64,000 nt of DNA from Microbacterium sp. 1.5R (GTDB taxonomy: Bacteria > Actinomycetota > Actinomycetes > Actinomycetales > Microbacteriaceae), in NCBI RefSeq assembly GCF_007667425.1, contig NZ_VDRC01000002.1, positions 459,072 to 523,071 of the forward strand, in the 5' to 3' direction. This document shows positions 54,910-64,000 of the stretch, piece by piece. A program made the translations under genes and the position numbers. Numbering within the stretch: position 1 is the stretch's first letter; each line of letters opens with the position of its first letter. The notes under the pieces were generated by a model that ran no database searches, was not told where the DNA came from, and was given only the letters and a program-made list of their open reading frames with translations.

Positions 54910-55885
54910 CACCAAGCTCACTCCGATGCAGATCGTCAAAGAGGTGCCGACCTCCGAGCCGGCCACGACCGTCACGCTCGCGACGCACAAGCCGAAGAAG
55001 GGTCGTGGCCTGCTGCCGACCCGGTCGGCGAAGTTCGTCGTCGGCATGGTGCTCGTGCTGTCGATCGTGCTGTTCGCGATCATCGCGCCGATGTTCACGC
55101 AGAACCCGCGCAGCACCGACAACGCGGCCCTGCAGCCGCCGTCTGCCGAGCACTGGCTCGGTACGACCAAGCTCGGCAACGACATGCTCGCGCAGCTCGC
55201 GATCGGCGCCCAGGGGTCTCTGCTCGTCGGTCTCGTCGCCGGCGGCATCGCGATCGTCCTGTCGCTGGTCTTCGGTGTCCTGGCCGGCTACCTCGGCGGC
55301 TGGCGTGAAGACGCCCTCGCGCTGCTGACGAACGTCATGATCGTCATCCCCGGTCTGCCGCTGGTCATGGTGGTCGCCTCCTTCGTCCCGACGCGCAGCT
55401 GGCAGCTCGTCGCCTTCGTGCTCGGCATCACCTCGTGGGCGGGTGCCGCGTACGTGCTGCGGCTGCAGACGCGCTCGCTCCGCACCCGCGACTACGTGTA
55501 CGCGTCGAAGGTCGCCGGCGAACGGTCGTTCCGCGTCATCCTGGTCGAGATCATGCCCAACCTGCTGCCGCTGCTCACCGCGCAGTTTTTGTTCGCGATC
55601 ATCTTCGCGATCCTCGGCGAGGCCGGCCTGTCGTATCTCGGTCTCGGACCCAACTCGTCGATCACCTGGGGCAGCATCCTCAACGACGCGCAGTCGGGGC
55701 AGGCGCTCGGACGAGGCGCGTGGTGGTGGTTCGTGCCGCCGGGCGTGATGATCGCGGTGCTCGGCGCCGGCCTCGCACTGATCAACTTCGCGATCGACGA
55801 GGTCATCAATCCCAAGCTGCGCAACGCGCCCGACGCGGCGCGCCGGGTGCGCCAGGCCGCCAAGACGAAGGGAGTGGCGGCGTGA
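54902..55885 (+). CDS. ABC importer permease 2 (DppC-type)
   Basis: A 327-residue permease with a ~35-residue soluble N-terminus and six helices. EAA loop YVYASKVAGERSFRVILVEIMPNLLP. HWLGTTKLGNDMLAQLAIGAQGSL is the family N-terminal block. Overlaps the ATPase gene by GTGA. Confidence 0.93.
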   Translation: MSDTKLTPMQIVKEVPTSEPATTVTLATHKPKKGRGLLPTRSAKFVVGMVLVLSIVLFAIIAPMFTQNPRSTDNAALQPPSAEHWLGTTKLGNDMLAQLAIGAQGSLLVGLVAGGIAIVLSLVFGVLAGYLGGWREDALALLTNVMIVIPGLPLVMVVASFVPTRSWQLVAFVLGITSWAGAAYVLRLQTRSLRTRDYVYASKVAGERSFRVILVEIMPNLLPLLTAQFLFAIIFAILGEAGLSYLGLGPNSSITWGSILNDAQSGQALGRGAWWWFVPPGVMIAVLGAGLALINFAIDEVINPKLRNAPDAARRVRQAAKTKGVAA

Positions 55886-56741
55886 GCGCCCCCGAGGCTG
55901 TGCTGACGGCACGCAACGTGTCCATCGAGTACGAGGTCGACCCGCCGGTGAAGGCCGTGCGCAACGTGTCGCTCACGCTCCACCGCGGCGAGATCCTGGG
56001 CCTCGCGGGTGAGTCGGGATGCGGCAAGACCACCCTCGCGTACGGGATGAACCGGCTGCTCAAGGCGCCGGCGCTGATGACCGACGGCGAGATCGTGTTC
56101 CACGACCGCGACGGCTCCGACATCGACGTCGTCGCTCTCGACGGCGATGGGCTGCGTGCCTTCCGCTGGGACAAGATCTCGATGGTGTTCCAGGGGGCGA
56201 TGAACTCGCTCAACCCGGTGATCGACGTCCGGGCGCAGATCTTCGACATCTTCGACACGCACCGACCGGGCATGTCGAAGCAGGACAAGCAGGCGAGGGC
56301 GGAGGAGTTGCTGACCCTCGTCGGTGTCGACCCCTCCCGCCTGCGCAGCTTCCCGCACGAGCTGTCCGGCGGCATGCGCCAGCGCATGATGATCGCGATG
56401 GCGCTCGCACTCGACCCCCAGGTCATGGTCATGGACGAGCCGACCACCGCGCTCGACGTGGTCGTTCAGCGCGGCATCATCCGCGAGATCATGCGGTTGC
56501 GGGAGCGGCTCGGATTCGCCGTCATCTTCATCACCCACGACCTCCCGATGCTGATCGAGATCAGCGACCGCATCGCCGTGATGCTGCAGGGCGAGATCGT
56601 CGAGCAGGGCACGGCGGAGGAGATCTACCGCACCCCGCAGCACGAGTACACCAAGCGTCTGCTGTCGAGCTTCCCGAGCCTGACGGGGGAGCGGGGCGAC
56701 TTCGTCCGCACCGGCAGCCGCGTCACGCAGGAGGAGATCCG

Positions 56742-56745
<4 letters not shown>
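55882..56745 (+). CDS. ABC importer ATPase 1 (DppD-type)
   Basis: A 287-residue ATPase. Walker A GESGCGKTTLAYG, signature LSGGMRQRMMIAMAL, Walker B VMVMDEPTTALDVV. It is shorter than usual: the C-terminal oligopeptide-transporter extension with Cys residues that often binds an Fe-S cluster is missing. GTG 55882 overlaps the previous stop; the stop overlaps the next gene as ATGA. Confidence 0.93.
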
Positions 56746-57578
<833 letters not shown>

Positions 57579-57596
57579 GGCGCGGCATCCTGGTCC

Positions 57597-57668
57597 GTCG
57601 CGCTCCGGTCGCACTCCGGTCGCACTCCGTGCCGCTCCGGTCGCGCTCCGGTCGCACTCCGTGCCGCC
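57597..57668. repeat. 11-bp GTCGCNCTCCG repeats after the ABC operon
   Basis: Seven near-identical units read gtcgcgctccg, gtcgcactccg and tgccgctccg in a row. It is low-complexity DNA in a non-coding gap and can form only weak hairpins. Confidence 0.75.
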
Positions 57669-57756
57669 CCAGCGCGACCGACGCGGCACGAATCGCGATC
57701 GGAACGGCGGATCGTGCCCGCTACACTGGGACCACAATCGAACATCGGCCGAACGG

Positions 57757-58032
57757 GCCACGCGGGAGAGCCCCGGCGAACGCAGCCGGGCACCGAAGGA
57801 GCAAGCCTCCCCGCCAATCTCTCAGGTACGCGTACCGCGGGGTCCCGGCCACTCTGGAAAGCGATTTCGAGCGGAGCGAGAAATCGGGTTGAGCGAGGGC
57901 GTCCACGCCCGAGTCGAAACCCCGGCGACCCGAACACCACGAGTCTCCGTCTCCCGCATCCCGCAGAGATCCGCCGACGGTGAAAGCCCCTCAGGGGTGA
58001 AACTCTCAGGCCCATGACAGAGGGGGAGTTCC
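57757..58032 (+). promoter_or_regulatory. Tandem glycine riboswitch upstream of gcvT
   Basis: Aptamer I (about 57757-57860) has gcgggagagcc, ccgaaggagcaa, aatctctcaggtac and ccactctggaaa, the known glycine aptamer core. Aptamer II (about 57955-58032) has gccgacggtgaaag, aactctcaggcc and atgacagaggggga. The upstream promoter is likely TACACT at 57722-57727. Glycine binding is expected to turn on the gcv operon. A hairpin-rich insert of about 60 bases separates the two aptamers. Confidence 0.93.
57862..57920. repeat. REP-like hairpin block inside the glycine riboswitch linker
   Basis: Two hairpins follow aptamer I: CGATTTC/GAAATCG (57862-57886) with gagcggagc in its loop, and GGGCG/CGCCC (57897-57910). 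The words gagcggagcgag, gttgagcgag and gagtcgaaacc are typical of a dispersed intergenic repeat in Microbacteriaceae (recollection, not searched). Confidence 0.7.
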
Positions 58033-58081
58033 GAGGAACGACGTCACCGCCGTTCCGCCCGATCCAGCCCGGGAGAACTCC

Positions 58082-59266
58082 ATGTCCGACCCCCGCTACA
58101 CCCCGCTGCGAGACCGTCACGAGTCTCTCGGTGCATCCTTCACAGACTTCGGCGGCTGGCAGATGCCCGTGCGCTACACGTCGGACCTCGCCGAGCACCA
58201 CGCGGTGCGCCGGGCGGCCGGGATCTTCGACATCTCGCATATGGCCGAGTTCCTCGTGACGGGCCAGAGCGCGGCGGAGTTCCTCGACTACGCCCTCGCG
58301 GGGCGTCTGTCCGGGATGGCGGTCGGCAAGGCCAAGTATTCGCTGATGCTGTCGGAGTCCGGGGGGATCGTCGACGACGTGATCGTCTACCGGCTCGCCG
58401 ACGACCGCTATCTCGTCATCGCGAACGCCGGCAACCGCGGATTCGTCGACTCGGCGTTCGCGTCGCGCGTCCGGTCGTTCCCGTCGCTCATCGAACGACA
58501 GGCACCGCCCCTGGCGCCCGGTGAGGAGCGCAGCTTCGCCGGGTTCCTCGGAGACCGCGGCGTCGACGTCGAGGACGTGTCCGACGACTTCGCGTTGATC
58601 GCGGTCCAGGGTCCGTCGGCCGAGGCCGTGCTCTCGTCGACGGAGGGGATCACCGAGCTCAGTACGCCGTGGACCGAGCAGAGGTACTACGCGTGGGCCG
58701 ACGCCGCGTTCCTCGGACACCCGCTGATGATCGCCCGCACGGGCTACACCGGCGAAGACGGCTTCGAACTTCTCGTGCGCGCCGATGACGCGCCGGCGCT
58801 CTGGGATGCGGTGGTCGCCGCGGGAGAACCGCACGGACTGATCCCCGCCGGCCTCGCCGCCCGCGACACGCTCCGCCTCGAGGCGGGCATGCCGCTCTAC
58901 GGCCATGAGCTCACACTCGACACGAAGCCCGCGCAGGCCGGCCTCGGCCGCGTCGTCGTCGCGGCGAAGGAGAGCTTCGTCGGGAAGGACGCCGTCGACC
59001 CGGCATCCGACGCCCGGGTTCTCGTCGGCCTCGCCGCCGAGGGCAAGCGCGCCGGTCGCGCCGGCTACGCGGTCGTGACCGCCGACGGCGCGACCATCGG
59101 CGAGATCACGAGCGGCGCGCTGAGCCCGACGCTCGGCCATCCCATCGCGATGGCGTACGTGGATCCTGCTTCCGCTGCGGAGGGATCCGCAGTATTCCTT
59201 GACGTGCGGGGAACCCGCATCCCCGCGACCGTGACCGCACTGCCTTTCTACCGGAGGACGAAATGA
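58082..59266 (+). CDS. gcvT: Glycine cleavage system T-protein (aminomethyltransferase)
   Basis: Moves the methylene group from the H-protein lipoyl arm to tetrahydrofolate and releases ammonia. The 394 residues include [33 protein letters not shown] split over two blocks, and [14 protein letters not shown]. It starts 50 bases after the riboswitch core and is the first gene of the operon. Confidence 0.97.
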   Translation: MSDPRYTPLRDRHESLGASFTDFGGWQMPVRYTSDLAEHHAVRRAAGIFDISHMAEFLVTGQSAAEFLDYALAGRLSGMAVGKAKYSLMLSESGGIVDDVIVYRLADDRYLVIANAGNRGFVDSAFASRVRSFPSLIERQAPPLAPGEERSFAGFLGDRGVDVEDVSDDFALIAVQGPSAEAVLSSTEGITELSTPWTEQRYYAWADAAFLGHPLMIARTGYTGEDGFELLVRADDAPALWDAVVAAGEPHGLIPAGLAARDTLRLEAGMPLYGHELTLDTKPAQAGLGRVVVAAKESFVGKDAVDPASDARVLVGLAAEGKRAGRAGYAVVTADGATIGEITSGALSPTLGHPIAMAYVDPASAAEGSAVFLDVRGTRIPATVTALPFYRRTK

Positions 59267-59640
59267 CCGATCTGACCACCCTCAAGTACAGCGAAGAGCA
59301 CGAGTGGGTCGCCGTCGACGGCGCCGTGGCGACCGTCGGCATCACCGACTTCGCCGCCGATGCGCTCGGCGACATCGTGTTCGTCGAGCTGCCGGCCGTC
59401 GGCACGGCGGTCTCGCGCGGCGACGTGTTCGGCGAGGCGGAGTCGACGAAGTCGGTCTCCGAGCTCTACGCGCCCGTCGCAGGCACCGTCACCGAGGTCA
59501 ACCAGGCCGTCGTCGACGACCCGGCGCTGCTGAACGCCTCGCCGTTCGAAGACGCGTGGCTCATCAAGGTCGAGGTCGCGGACGACGCGCTCGACGGACT
59601 CCTCGACCGCGACGCCTACGTCGCGCACACGGAGGGCTGA
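59263..59640 (+). CDS. gcvH: Glycine cleavage system H-protein
   Basis: A 125-residue lipoyl carrier. The lipoylated Lys is in [22 protein letters not shown] 59263 overlaps gcvT (ATGA). Confidence 0.97.
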   Translation: MTDLTTLKYSEEHEWVAVDGAVATVGITDFAADALGDIVFVELPAVGTAVSRGDVFGEAESTKSVSELYAPVAGTVTEVNQAVVDDPALLNASPFEDAWLIKVEVADDALDGLLDRDAYVAHTEG

Positions 59641-59647
59641 TCGCGTC

Positions 59648-62524
59648 GTGGTCTCTTTCGCCGATCGTCACATCGGACTCTCCTCGTCCGCCCAGAGCCG
59701 GATGCTCGGAGTCCTCGGACTCTCCGACGAGTCCGCCGACCAGAGCCCGATCGAGTCGCTCATGCGCGAGGCCGTGCCCGCGTCGATCTTCACAGGCGAG
59801 CGCGAGGACAGCGTCATCCCGCCCGCCGCGAGCGAGACGGAGGCGCTGGCCGAGCTGCGTTCGCTGGCACGCCGCAACGCGGTGAACCGACCGATGATCG
59901 GCCTCGGCTACTACGGCACCGTCACGCCCAGCGTGATCCAGCGCAACGTCCTCGAGAACCCGTCCTGGTACACCGCGTACACGCCGTACCAGCCGGAGAT
60001 CTCGCAGGGCCGCCTCGAGGCGCTCATCAACTTCCAGACGATGGTCTCGGAACTCACGGGTCTCACCACCGCGAACGCGTCGATGCTCGACGAGTCCACG
60101 GCGGTCGTCGAGGGGATGCTGCTCGCGCGCCGCGCCTCGAAGAAGGCGTCCAACGTCTTCGCCGTCGACGCCGACGCGTTCCCGCAGACCATGGCGCTGC
60201 TCGCCGCTAGAGCAGAAGCCGTGGGCATCGAGCTCGTGACCGTCGACTTCGCCTCGGGGGAGGAGCTGCCCGCCGAGCTGTTCGGCGTGTTCGTGCAGTA
60301 CCCCGGTGCCTCCGGTCGCGTCTGGGATCCCACGGCCGTGATCGACGCCGCGCACCTCGCCGGCGGACTCGCGGTGGTCGCGGCCGATCTGCTGGCACTC
60401 ACGCTCATCGCATCGCCGGGCAGCCTGGGCGCCGATGTCGCGGTCGGCACGACGCAGCGATTCGGTGTGCCGATGGGCTTCGGTGGACCGCACGCCGGCT
60501 ACATGGCCGTGCGCGCCGGACTCGAGCGCCAGCTGCCGGGTCGCCTCGTCGGCGTCTCGGTCGACGCCGACGGTCGCCCAGCCTACCGTCTGTCGCTGCA
60601 GACGCGAGAGCAGCACATCCGCCGGGAGAAGGCGACGTCGAACATCTGCACCGCGCAGGTGCTGCTCGCCGTCATGGCCGCGATGTACGCGGTGTACCAC
60701 GGGCCGGACGGGCTCAGCGACATCGCTCGCCAGACGGCGGCGAAGGCCGCCCTCCTGCGGGACTGGCTGGTCGAGGCCGGCGCCGAGGTCGTGCACGACG
60801 CCTTCTTCGACACGCTCCGGGTGCGCGTACCCGGCGCCGCAGCCGAGCGCGTCGCCGCCGCCCACGAGAAGGGCATCCTCCTGCTGGCCGTCGATGCCGA
60901 CACTGTCGGCGTCTCGGTCGACGAGACCACCACGACCGCCGACCTCCACGAGGTCGCGCGCGTGTTCGGCGGTCCGCAGCAGCGCGTGTTCGGCCTGACG
61001 GGTCCTCTGTCGGCGCTTCCCGAGGAGCTGCTCCGTCAGGACGAGTACCTCACGCACCCCGTCTTCCATGCGCACCGCAGCGAAACCGCCATGATGCGGT
61101 ACCTCAAGTCGCTCGCCGACCGCGACTATGCGCTCGATCGGGGCATGATCCCGCTGGGGTCGTGCACGATGAAGCTCAACGCGGCCACCGAGATGGCGGC
61201 CATCACGTGGCCGGAGTTCGCCGGCATTCATCCGTTCGCTCCGGCGTCCGACGTGCAGGGCTATCTCGACCTCATCGAGCAGCTCGAGTCGTGGCTCGCC
61301 GAGGTCACCGGGTACGACGCCGTCTCCCTGCAGCCGAACGCCGGCTCGCAGGGCGAGCTCGCCGGTCTGCTGGCGATCCGCGGGTACCACCTCGCGAACG
61401 GCGACACGCACCGCACGATCTGCCTGATCCCGTCGTCGGCCCACGGCACCAACGCCGCCTCGGCGGTGCTCGCCGGCATGAAGGTGGTCGTCGTCGCGAC
61501 CGACGAGCTCGGCAACGTCGACCTCGCGGATCTGCGCGCCAAGATCGCGCAGCACGCCGATGAGCTCGCCGCGCTGATGATCACCTACCCGTCCACGCAC
61601 GGCGTGTACGAGCAGGATGTGGTCGAGATCACCTCGGCCGTGCACGACGCCGGCGGTCAGGTGTACGTCGACGGAGCGAACCTCAACGCCCTGCTCGGGT
61701 ACGCCCGCTTCGGGGATCTCGGCGGAGACGTCTCGCACCTCAACCTGCACAAGACGTTCGCGATCCCGCACGGGGGCGGCGGACCGGGTGTCGGCCCGGT
61801 CGCGGCGAAGGCCCACCTCGCTCCGTTCCTCCCCTCGCACCCGCTCGCGCAGCGCCCCGAGCACGCGGGCGGCTTCGTGTTCGAGGGCGGCCCGATCTCG
61901 GCGGCGCCGTACGGCTCAGCCGGCATCCTGCCGATCTCGTGGGCGTACGTGCGCATGATGGGCGCCGATGGCCTGCGGCGGGCGACGGCATCCGCAGTCC
62001 TGTCGGCGAACTACATCGCGGCGCGGCTCGGAGAGCACTACCCGGTGCTCTACAGCGGCGAGAACGGACGGGTGGCGCACGAGTGCATCCTCGACCTGCG
62101 TCCGCTCAAGGAGGCCACCGGGGTGTCGGTCGACGACGTCGCGAAGCGGCTCATCGACTACGGCTTCCACGCCCCGACCATGTCGTTCCCGGTCGCCGGC
62201 ACCCTCATGGTCGAGCCGACCGAGTCGGAGGACATCGATGAGATCGAGCGTTTCGTCGAGGCCATGGTCATGATCAAGGCGGAGGCGGATGCCGTCGCCG
62301 CCGGTCGCTGGCCCGCCGATGACAACCCCCTGGTGAACGCTCCGCACACCGCCGTGTCGCTCATCGCGGGGGAGTGGGAGCACGCGTACACCCGTGAGGA
62401 CGCCGCCTACCCGGTGCACGCCCTCGTCGCGGGCAAGTACTGGCCGCCGGTGCGCCGGATCGACCAGGCCTACGGCGACCGCAACCTCGTGTGCGCCTGC
62501 CCGCCGATCGAGGCCTTCGCCTGA
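59648..62524 (+). CDS. gcvP: Glycine cleavage system P-protein (glycine dehydrogenase)
   Basis: PLP enzyme that decarboxylates glycine. The 958 residues form the single-chain P-protein (both halves fused). The PLP Lys is in [23 protein letters not shown] within the C-terminal half; [20 protein letters not shown] marks the N-terminal half. GTG 59648 is 7 bases after the gcvH stop. The L-protein (dihydrolipoamide dehydrogenase) is not in this window. Confidence 0.97.
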   Translation: MVSFADRHIGLSSSAQSRMLGVLGLSDESADQSPIESLMREAVPASIFTGEREDSVIPPAASETEALAELRSLARRNAVNRPMIGLGYYGTVTPSVIQRNVLENPSWYTAYTPYQPEISQGRLEALINFQTMVSELTGLTTANASMLDESTAVVEGMLLARRASKKASNVFAVDADAFPQTMALLAARAEAVGIELVTVDFASGEELPAELFGVFVQYPGASGRVWDPTAVIDAAHLAGGLAVVAADLLALTLIASPGSLGADVAVGTTQRFGVPMGFGGPHAGYMAVRAGLERQLPGRLVGVSVDADGRPAYRLSLQTREQHIRREKATSNICTAQVLLAVMAAMYAVYHGPDGLSDIARQTAAKAALLRDWLVEAGAEVVHDAFFDTLRVRVPGAAAERVAAAHEKGILLLAVDADTVGVSVDETTTTADLHEVARVFGGPQQRVFGLTGPLSALPEELLRQDEYLTHPVFHAHRSETAMMRYLKSLADRDYALDRGMIPLGSCTMKLNAATEMAAITWPEFAGIHPFAPASDVQGYLDLIEQLESWLAEVTGYDAVSLQPNAGSQGELAGLLAIRGYHLANGDTHRTICLIPSSAHGTNAASAVLAGMKVVVVATDELGNVDLADLRAKIAQHADELAALMITYPSTHGVYEQDVVEITSAVHDAGGQVYVDGANLNALLGYARFGDLGGDVSHLNLHKTFAIPHGGGGPGVGPVAAKAHLAPFLPSHPLAQRPEHAGGFVFEGGPISAAPYGSAGILPISWAYVRMMGADGLRRATASAVLSANYIAARLGEHYPVLYSGENGRVAHECILDLRPLKEATGVSVDDVAKRLIDYGFHAPTMSFPVAGTLMVEPTESEDIDEIERFVEAMVMIKAEADAVAAGRWPADDNPLVNAPHTAVSLIAGEWEHAYTREDAAYPVHALVAGKYWPPVRRIDQAYGDRNLVCACPPIEAFA

Positions 62525-62540
62525 TCGAGATCTCAGGACG

Positions 62541-62574
62541 GGGGTCGGATGCCGCGGCATCCGGCCCCTTTTCC
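62541..62574 (+). terminator. Rho-independent terminator of the gcv operon
   Basis: Perfect CGGATGCC/GGCATCCG palindrome (62546-62563) flanked by GGGG and CCCC and followed by tttt. Confidence 0.88.
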
Positions 62575-62783
62575 GTCGAGGGTCGCGATCACCGCTGCGA
62601 ACCGGCGAACAACCGTACTCCGGTGGCTCCCGTGTTTCAGCAATATTACGGATGGTCACCACTGAGTAACGGTTCGTTAGCTGGGGGATGTGCTGGGATA
62701 CCGCCGGGTTACGCTCAATCATCCCTACGCGTTCGACGTCGAGCGCGCAGTCTGATGAATACCCGTCCACAGGAGGACACACA

Positions 62784-64000
62784 GTGAAGCGCAACAAGAT
62801 CGCCCTTTCGGGCACCGCGCTGTTCGCGATCGGCGCCCTGGCGCTCGCGGGCTGCGCGAGCGGCGGCAGCGACGACGGCGGCAACGCCGGCGGAGACGCC
62901 AACGCGGATGCCATCATCACCACGAACGGCTCCGAGCCCGAGAACCCGCTCATCCCCACCAACACCAACGAGGTGGGTGGCGGAAAGATCCTCGACGAGA
63001 TCTTCGCCGGTCTGATCTACTACGACGCCGACGGCAAGCCGGTCAACGACATGGCCGAGGAGATCACCACCGAGGACCCGCAGAACATCACGGTGAAGAT
63101 CAAGGAGGGCATGACCTTCACCAATGGTGAAGAGGTCACCGCCGACAACTTCATCAAGGCGTGGAACTACGGCGCCCAGGCCGAGAACGCTCAGCTCTCG
63201 GGCTACTTCTTCGAGGACATCGAAGGCTTCGTCAACGACGCCGGCGACCCCGACAACCCCGACGACGACATCTTCGGCGCGCAGGGCGACCTGACGGGTC
63301 TGAAGCAGGTCGACGACTACACGTTCACGATCGCGCTGAACAAGCCCGCGTCGGACTTCGCTCTGCGTCTCGGCTACTCGGCGTTCTACCCGCTGCCCGA
63401 CGTCGCGTTCGACGACATCGACGCGTTCGGTCAGAACCCGATCGGCAACGGCCCGTACATGATCGACGGCGACGACGCGTGGCAGCACGACGTGCAGATC
63501 GACCTCGTTCGCAACGACGACTACGACGGCGGCCGCAAGGCAGCCAACGGCGGTCTGACCATCAAGTTCTACGCCACGCAGGAGGCCGCGTACGCCGACC
63601 TGCAGAGCGGAGACGTCGACGTGATCGACGCGATCCCGACCGGTTCGCTCCAGGTCTTCCAGGACGAGCTCGGCGATCGCGCCGTCAACCAGCCGTCCGC
63701 GGTCTTCCAGTCCTTCACGATCGGCCAGTTCCTCCCGCACTTCAGCGGCGAAGAGGGCCAGCTGCGCCGCCAGGCGCTGTCGATGGCCATCAACCGCGAA
63801 GAGATCACCGAGACGATCTTCTCGGGCACCCGCACCCCGGCATCCGACTTCACCTCCCCGGTGATCGACGGCTGGTCGGACTCGGTCCCCGGCAGCGAGG
63901 TCCTCGCGTACGACCCCGAGAAGGCGAAGGAGCTGTGGGCCCAGGCCGACGCCATCGCACCCTGGGACGGCGAGTTCAAGATCGCGTACAACTCCGACGG
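62784..64000 (+). CDS. Solute-binding lipoprotein of a peptide ABC importer (cut by window end)
   Basis: The first 405 residues of a family 5 binding protein. The signal ends LAGC (lipid Cys24), then a Gly/Ser/Asp linker. NGSEPENPLIPTNTNEVGGGKILDEIFAGL and VKIKEGMTFTNGEEVTADNFIKAWNYG are typical of OppA/DppA. The start GTG 62784 has aggagg 7 bases upstream. A TACGCT at 62708-62713 is a possible -10 for a ~65-base leader. Its permease and ATPase genes probably follow outside the window. Confidence 0.93.
   Translation, partial: MKRNKIALSGTALFAIGALALAGCASGGSDDGGNAGGDANADAIITTNGSEPENPLIPTNTNEVGGGKILDEIFAGLIYYDADGKPVNDMAEEITTEDPQNITVKIKEGMTFTNGEEVTADNFIKAWNYGAQAENAQLSGYFFEDIEGFVNDAGDPDNPDDDIFGAQGDLTGLKQVDDYTFTIALNKPASDFALRLGYSAFYPLPDVAFDDIDAFGQNPIGNGPYMIDGDDAWQHDVQIDLVRNDDYDGGRKAANGGLTIKFYATQEAAYADLQSGDVDVIDAIPTGSLQVFQDELGDRAVNQPSAVFQSFTIGQFLPHFSGEEGQLRRQALSMAINREEITETIFSGTRTPASDFTSPVIDGWSDSVPGSEVLAYDPEKAKELWAQADAIAPWDGEFKIAYNSD

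Noticed and set aside
59564-61864. 766-residue minus-strand open frame opposite gcvP
   Set aside because: Antisense shadow; composition dominated by Arg, Glu, His and Gly.

Overview
This 64 kb stretch looks like ordinary chromosome from a high-GC actinobacterium, most likely a Microbacterium or close relative (Microbacteriaceae). The signs are strong GC3 bias, GTG starts, many ATGA/GTGA overlaps, DUF4307/DUF4245/DUF6264/DUF6328 families, a carbonic anhydrase-fumC pair and an actinobacterial-type tandem glycine riboswitch. No rRNA, prophage, transposase or CRISPR array was seen. One tRNA with a UAA anticodon lies at 2838-2913.

Layout. 1-113: tail of an upstream membrane protein gene. 114-10.7 kb: NDH-2 NADH dehydrogenase, a PLP racemase-like/FAD lactone oxidase pair, LemA, a YcaQ-type DNA glycosylase, an AI-2E family permease and threonine ammonia-lyase. 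10.8-15.4 kb: greA, DUF4307, a hemolysin III protein, uppS and phoH. 15.4-16.6 kb: a DUF559 endonuclease-like gene flanked by two related 65-bp palindromic repeats. 16.6-20.9 kb: a leftward block of xseA, xseB, DUF4245, carbonic anhydrase and fumC. 21-26 kb: ispH, IclR, a probable small RNA, fbaA and glpX. 26-30.4 kb: rmuC, an exonuclease, a methyltransferase and ychF. 30.4-33.2 kb: a cell-surface locus in which a class F sortase and a CHRD protein are divergent from an ECF sigma/anti-sigma pair. 33.2-46.2 kb: manganese catalase, a hydrolase-like protein, an ABC-F ATPase, Dps, an acyltransferase, an MFS exporter, an ABC exporter, an SDR and a glycosyltransferase. 46.4-51.9 kb: NAD synthesis operon nrtR-nadA-nadB-nadC-nifS-like. 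52.2-57.6 kb: a complete Opp/Dpp-type ABC importer. 57.7-62.5 kb: glycine riboswitch and gcvT-gcvH-gcvP. 62.8 kb to the edge: a second solute-binding lipoprotein, cut by the window end.

How the parts work together. The strongest regulatory signal is in the sigma/sortase locus. The gap between the two divergent operons carries two copies of GATGAACGG-N16-GTATCCCC, one facing each way, so the ECF factor probably drives both itself and the surface operon. The NAD operon pairs quinolinate synthase, which needs an Fe-S cluster, with a cysteine desulfurase and a Nudix-like regulator whose Nudix box is degraded. The gcv genes sit behind a tandem glycine riboswitch with a REP-like hairpin block inserted between its aptamers.

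A window-wide pattern helps place starts: at least 15 genes have a TANNNT -10 box almost always exactly 6 nt before the start codon, which marks leaderless transcripts. A second pattern is the very frequent octamer GGCATCCG/CGGATGCC.
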